Shown: positions 60,168 to 64,000 of the stretch, piece by piece | Layout: each line of letters starts with the position of its first letter | How positions within the stretch are numbered: position 1 is the first letter of the stretch | Origin: Rhizobium sp. WYJ-E13 | GTDB lineage: Bacteria > Pseudomonadota > Alphaproteobacteria > Rhizobiales > Rhizobiaceae | Reading direction: 5' to 3' | Length of the DNA: 64,000 nucleotides | NCBI RefSeq assembly: GCF_018987265.1 | Contig: NZ_CP076855.1 | Span: forward strand, 62,001-126,000 | Position numbers and translations under genes: made by a program | Notes under the pieces: model-generated | Told to the model about the DNA's origin: nothing | The model's database searches: none | The model's input: only the letters and a program-made list of their open reading frames with translations

Positions 60168-60980
60168 ATGTCTGACGTCGAACTTGATGGCATTGACTTC
60201 GAACGACTAGGGGCCACCCGCGGTTCTCGCCTCTTGATTGTCGGCGGTCACGGAGGAATCGGGCACGCGCTTGCCTTGCGAAGCATCGAGGCGGGCATGG
60301 AGGTCATCACTCTGGATATGGCGGAGGCCATCGAGCAGAACCCCCTTCCGGATATTGCAGTCTCCATCGCCCTCAACGTGCTTGACCCAAAACAAGTGGC
60401 AGACGCGGTTACCGAGGTGCGCAGCAAATGGGGCAAGACGGTCAACGGTCTGATCTATCTGAGCGGTGTCGGGGAGCGCCCGACCCCGGTTTCAGAGTTC
60501 GGCATCGAACAATGGGATCTTGCTCAAGACGTCAATCTTCGTGGCGCATTTGTCGTCTCAAAAGCCTTCCTTCCCTTGATGAGACCGGGCTCCGCATCAA
60601 TGGTGTTCATCTCGTCCGGCCTTGCGGTAAATGTCGAGCCGGGCTTTGGTGCCTACAGTGCCTCTAAAGCGGGCCTTATTGCTTATGCCAAGGTTCTGGC
60701 AAAAGAACTTGCTCCAGGCATCCGCGTCAATGTTGTCGCACCTGGGCTTGTGCAGACCGCCTTCCTGGGTGGCGGGACAGGGCGTGCAGCCGCGGGTAAG
60801 GCCACGCTGGAACAGTGGTTCGGGGATGATGGCGCAAAGGCGATGCGCGCAGCGATACCTCTTGGCCGAGTCGCAGTGCCGGACGACATTGTTGCTCCTA
60901 TCCTGTTCCTGCTCGGCTCGGGCGCGCGGTTCATCACAGGGCAGACCCTTCACGTAAACGGTGGGCGCTACCTTCCATAG
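60168..60980 (+). CDS. Short-chain dehydrogenase/reductase
   Basis: 270 aa. The N-terminal cofactor motif is GGHGGIGHALA (a variant of TGxxxGIG), with a Ser in MVFISSGLA and the catalytic YSASK. The C-terminal end ITGQTLHVNGGRYLP is typical. It oxidises or reduces a hydroxyl/keto group with NAD(P). It overlaps or abuts the monooxygenase gene, giving a catabolic-type operon with a GST. Confidence 0.9.
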   Translation: MSDVELDGIDFERLGATRGSRLLIVGGHGGIGHALALRSIEAGMEVITLDMAEAIEQNPLPDIAVSIALNVLDPKQVADAVTEVRSKWGKTVNGLIYLSGVGERPTPVSEFGIEQWDLAQDVNLRGAFVVSKAFLPLMRPGSASMVFISSGLAVNVEPGFGAYSASKAGLIAYAKVLAKELAPGIRVNVVAPGLVQTAFLGGGTGRAAAGKATLEQWFGDDGAKAMRAAIPLGRVAVPDDIVAPILFLLGSGARFITGQTLHVNGGRYLP

Positions 60981-61009
60981 TGAGAGCAAATACTGGTCAG
61001 GAGAAGAGC

Positions 61010-62218
61010 ATGCAAAAAGAAAAAGTTGTCATCGTTGGCGCCGGACTGGGCGGCATTGCACTCGCCATCGCCTTGCGTCAGAAAGGTTTTCATGTCGACG
61101 TTTACGAACAGGCGCCAGCACTTGGTGAGATTGGCGCCGGCATTCAGGTCAGCCCGAACGCATGCCGGGTCCTGACCGCGCTCGGCGCGTTTGATGAGGT
61201 GAAGGCGTTGTCGGCGAGCCCGACGGAATATCGGTTCAGGTTGTTTGAAGACGGCGAAATATTGCAAAACATACCGCTCGGCGACAGCTTTCTGGAACGC
61301 CATGGTTTCCCCTATCTGACGATTCACCGCGCCGACCTGCACCGGGCTCTCACGAACAGGCTGACTGCCATTGCCCCTGGCGCGCTCCATCTCAATGCAA
61401 AGGCGACAGGCTTTACATCGAGCGCGCAGGCCGTGACCGTCGAGTTTGAAGGAGGGCATGTTGCCGTTGGGGATCTCGTCGTGGGCGCTGACGGGATTAA
61501 ATCAGTCATAAGGCGGCAAATTCTCGGCCTGACTCCCGCCACCTACACAGGCGACCAGGCCTGGCGCGTCATGGTCGATGCCAATTTGCTCCCTGAAAAG
61601 TTCAGGCCAGACACCGTCGACATCTGGGTTGGGCCGGGCCGTCACGCCGTTATCTACCCGCTGCGCGGCGGTGAGATCATAAATTTTGTTGGCTTGGTAG
61701 AAGATGACAGTTGGGAAGACGAGTCCTGGGCAGCAAAGCGGCCGTGGGAAGACCTCAAGAAGGACTTCAGCGGATGGAGCGATGAAATCCAGGCGATCAT
61801 CGACGTTGCAAATCGCGACGAGTGTTATCGCTGGGCACTCAACATCCGTCAACCGGTGCGAGGATGGTGTTCCCAACGCGCAGTCCTCTTGGGGGATTCT
61901 GCACATGCGACTCTGCCCTACATGGCCCAAGGTGCGGCAATGGCACTTGAAGACGCAATCGTCTTGGCTCGTGCGCTTGACGCAGGTGGCGATATTGCGG
62001 ATCGTCTCCATGCTTTCGAAGCTGATCGCTTCGACCGCACATCAAGGGTCGTGCTGGAATCGACGGCTAACCGAACAATGTTTCACCTTCCAACTGCCGA
62101 ACAGTTGCGCGAAGCATTCATGGGCCGCAATGTCGGCGCTGAAAGAAACGCCTGGCTGTATTCCTATGACGCAACCAACGCGCCGCGGGCCGCAGCGTCA
62201 CCCGAACCTGCAGAATGA
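61010..62218 (+). CDS. FAD-dependent aromatic monooxygenase (salicylate / 3-hydroxybenzoate hydroxylase type)
   Basis: 402 aa from ATG 61010 behind AGGAGAAG; the frame extends to GTG 60980. FAD-binding GAGLGGIALAIAL at the N-terminus, the DG motif VVGADGIKSVIRRQ and the second FAD motif VLLGDSAHATLPYMAQGAAMALEDA are complete. Enzymes of this group hydroxylate aromatic acids with NAD(P)H and oxygen. With the SDR and the GST it suggests breakdown of an aromatic compound; a ring-cleavage dioxygenase is not in the window. Confidence 0.9.
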   Translation: MQKEKVVIVGAGLGGIALAIALRQKGFHVDVYEQAPALGEIGAGIQVSPNACRVLTALGAFDEVKALSASPTEYRFRLFEDGEILQNIPLGDSFLERHGFPYLTIHRADLHRALTNRLTAIAPGALHLNAKATGFTSSAQAVTVEFEGGHVAVGDLVVGADGIKSVIRRQILGLTPATYTGDQAWRVMVDANLLPEKFRPDTVDIWVGPGRHAVIYPLRGGEIINFVGLVEDDSWEDESWAAKRPWEDLKKDFSGWSDEIQAIIDVANRDECYRWALNIRQPVRGWCSQRAVLLGDSAHATLPYMAQGAAMALEDAIVLARALDAGGDIADRLHAFEADRFDRTSRVVLESTANRTMFHLPTAEQLREAFMGRNVGAERNAWLYSYDATNAPRAAASPEPAE

Positions 62219-62626
62219 GATGCGGCGATGAGGCATCAACCTGTTTGAATGCGAGCTGACAGTCTCGCTTGGTTGCAGGAATGAATCCAGAAATTCTGGA
62301 CGAGCCTAATGGAAAGTGTGTTTCGTCTAAAACCCAACCCACCTTCTCCAGCGTCCTCCCCTTTTGCTGGCGCGAGCCTGATGCCCGTAGTGCGCTTGAG
62401 CAGGATGAGTTGGGCTCGCATCGCTGTGCTTGTGATCGGCATCATGTTCGATCGGGGTGGGTGCGAAGAATGGACGGAGGCGTCGTTAAAGACGTTCCCT
62501 TTCGACAGCCGCAAGGGTCCGCAAGCACCTCCCAGTGTAACGGATGCAGAGCGACGGAGCATTTTGGCAGGGAAAAGTTGCGGCGCCTTTCCTTGCTCGT
62601 GGACTGCGCAGTTCATTGGAGGTGAC
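62219..62626. other. Spacer between monooxygenase and GST genes
   Basis: About 410 bases. Frames on both strands exceed 100 codons but have no starts with ribosome-binding sites; the GST frame extends back through it without family similarity. No gene supported. Confidence 0.4.
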
Positions 62627-63340
62627 ATGATCGACCTGTATGGCTCCGGGAGCCCAAACGTAGCGCGCATTTTCATCGCGCTGGAAGAATTGGGCCTCCC
62701 CTACCAGGCCCATGCTGTCGATGTCTTCGCCGGCCAACAGTTCGAGGCTTGGTTCGGAGATCTCAATCCCAATCGGAAAGTGCCAGTTATCGTCGATCAT
62801 GACGGTGCATGCGGGGACTGCACCATTTTCGAATCCGCCGCAATCCTTCTTTATCTTGCCGAGAAGACTGGCGCCCTCCTCCCTTCCCACCCGTCTGCTC
62901 GCTACGAGGTCATACAGTGGATGATGGTTCAAGTTACGACCGTCGGACCTATGATGGGTCAGCTCGTTCACTTCACGCGATATGCGCCCGATGGAATTTC
63001 CAGCTATTCGCGGGATCGCTATCATGTTCAGGTAGCCCGCGTGTTCGATGTGATCGACAGGAAGCTGACTGGTAGCGAATTTCTTGCAGGGGACATGTTT
63101 ACGATTGCCGACGTAGCGCTTTTTCCTTGGACGGTTAGGCTGTCGACCTACCTCGGGGACGAACAGGAAGAGAGGCTCGTGAACCTTGCGAGGTGGCGGC
63201 ACAATGTATCGTTGCGGCCAGCGGTCGGGCGTGCCTTGAGGGCTCAGGATATCCTTCGTCAGCAATCGACGAAACCGGAAGACGCCGATCCCGGCACGCT
63301 CGACCGGCTATTCGGGCGTGACGGAGCGAGGAGGACTTAG
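62627..63340 (+). CDS. Glutathione S-transferase, YfcG/Nu-class-like
   Basis: 237 aa from ATG 62627 with GGAGG directly upstream; the frame opens earlier but without GST similarity. The thioredoxin-fold part is MIDLYGSGSPNVARIFIALEE, LNPNRKVPVIVD and FESAAILLYLAEKTG, followed by the helical domain with FTIADVALFPW. Close relatives act as glutathione-dependent reductases or isomerases. It may conjugate or isomerise an intermediate of the neighbouring monooxygenase pathway. It ends 4 bases inside the convergent lipoprotein gene. Confidence 0.87.
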   Translation: MIDLYGSGSPNVARIFIALEELGLPYQAHAVDVFAGQQFEAWFGDLNPNRKVPVIVDHDGACGDCTIFESAAILLYLAEKTGALLPSHPSARYEVIQWMMVQVTTVGPMMGQLVHFTRYAPDGISSYSRDRYHVQVARVFDVIDRKLTGSEFLAGDMFTIADVALFPWTVRLSTYLGDEQEERLVNLARWRHNVSLRPAVGRALRAQDILRQQSTKPEDADPGTLDRLFGRDGARRT

Positions 63341-63765
63341 CGATCGTCCCGTTGCAAGTTTGCAACAATGCTGGTGCAACCCGCGACGTTGCCAATAAGC
63401 TTGCTCTCGACGATGATCGATCGCCTATCTGAGGTGAGCTCGACGTAGCAGACGTGCCGATGCTCTTTCAGCTTCACCCCCATGGTCTCCGAAAGAACGG
63501 CAGTTCCATCGGCTTTGTCAACGATACGCTTGTTGCTGACACCGACATATTGCTCCACCTCGCTCATTGGCCAGTAGGACACGGTGAACCCGTTCTCAAT
63601 CGTTGTCCGTCGGGGAAGACCAAAGGCACTTACGGCTCTATCCCGCGGCTCGCCTTCCAAGGATTTGGCAGCGCGCAGTACTGCCTCTTCGTGAGGAGAC
63701 ACGCAGCCTGACAGGATGGCAAGCGTGCTCGCAAGCATTACTCTTGCTGCAGTATTCGGTATCAT
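63337..63765 (-). CDS. Hypothetical lipoprotein
   Basis: 142 aa with a signal peptide and lipobox (LSGC, Cys at about residue 21). The mature part contains SAFGLPRRTTIENGFTVSYWP, similar in style to small outer-membrane lipoproteins with a SmpA/BamE-like start (xxFGxPxxxxxxxxxxxxW), and ends with a Cys-containing strand. No function assigned. It converges with the GST gene. Confidence 0.65.
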   Translation of the reverse strand: MIPNTAARVMLASTLAILSGCVSPHEEAVLRAAKSLEGEPRDRAVSAFGLPRRTTIENGFTVSYWPMSEVEQYVGVSNKRIVDKADGTAVLSETMGVKLKEHRHVCYVELTSDRRSIIVESKLIGNVAGCTSIVANLQRDDR

Positions 63766-63932
63766 TGTCGCTCATTATCGCTTCCAGGTAAAATCAACGC
63801 TTGGCCGACTGTCGCCTCGCTCTGGTCCAACACCGAATGGCGAGCAATAGCCCGCCACTCGGGTTCCAGCAGTCAGTTAGACCAATGGGCAGAGGCCTGC
63901 ACCACCACGAATGCCGCACCATTTGCGGCGGT

Positions 63933-63985
63933 TCGACGTCGACGAAAGCAAGCCAGGTTTGAGGACGTCGACCTTAAACCTGGCT
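63933..63985. repeat. Long cruciform-forming inverted repeat near the window edge
   Basis: AGCCAGGTTT (63951-63960) is exactly complementary to AAACCTGGCT (63976-63985); AGG/CCT inside the arms extend the pairing around an ACGTCGA loop. A perfect palindrome TCGACGTCGA lies just before it (63933-63942), and GACGTCGAC recurs in the loop (63964-63972). No T-run follows. Could be a protein-binding site, a terminator of a gene beyond the window, or a recombination site. Confidence 0.55.
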
Positions 63986-64000
63986 GGTCTCAGTCACGAA

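Overview
The window looks like part of a large plasmid or integrated conjugative region of a Rhizobiales alphaproteobacterium (Rhizobium, Agrobacterium or Sinorhizobium type). Support comes from high-GC coding with ATGA overlaps, a virB/virD4 transfer locus, VirC1/VirC2-like genes beside a relaxase, opine-type amino-acid permeases with a LysR regulator, and an ActR/RegA-like regulator. No rRNA, tRNA, CRISPR array or replication gene was seen.

Layout. (1) 1-11708: one + strand type IV secretion operon in the order virB4 (5' end outside the window), lytic transglycosylase, virB5, virB7-like lipoprotein, virB6, virB8, virB9, virB10, virB11, virD4/traG. (2) 11709-26313: an insert with lower-GC edges. 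It carries a giant exoprotein gene (PIN-like segment, Hint domain, Ca-binding-type modules, about 25 tandem repeats of ~56 aa, YD-rich end) followed by its likely type I exporter (ABC transporter and HlyD-type adaptor). An IS3-family (IS407-type) element has cut the exoprotein gene. Removing the element and one 4-bp AAGG copy restores a single frame. (3) 26527-36223: DNA-processing and accessory transfer genes: DUF1173 protein, XRE regulator, small periplasmic proteins, three nuclease-like paralogues, VirC1/VirC2-like proteins, an accessory protein and the relaxase. The two minus-strand operons here share a palindromic motif at their promoters. (4) 36257-41945: an unrecognised cluster with a phosphatase-like HAD protein lacking key acids, a methyltransferase, an AraC regulator, an MFS exporter and a 469-aa protein of unknown family. 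(5) 41969-47652: two XRE regulators (one frameshifted), a CapA-like protein, and an opine/polar-amino-acid ABC importer without its ATPase, divergent from a LysR gene. (6) 47653-50168: decayed DNA with truncated gene remnants. (7) 50169-57920: cyanide-insensitive bd oxidase (cioAB plus a DUF2474-like small protein), a ThrE-like exporter overlapping a class II fumarase, flanked by a kinase-like protein without its phosphoacceptor His and an ActR-like regulator with Glu at the phosphoacceptor site. (8) 57921-64000: small hypothetical genes, then an SDR / FAD monooxygenase / GST catabolic-type set and a lipoprotein.

Together, parts 1 and 3 form a nearly complete self-transfer system: mating channel, coupling protein, relaxase and a candidate repressor. 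Parts 2 and 4-8 are cargo or accessory modules. Start codons were chosen from ribosome-binding sites, overlaps and family length. Family names rest on motif recognition by eye; no database search was possible.
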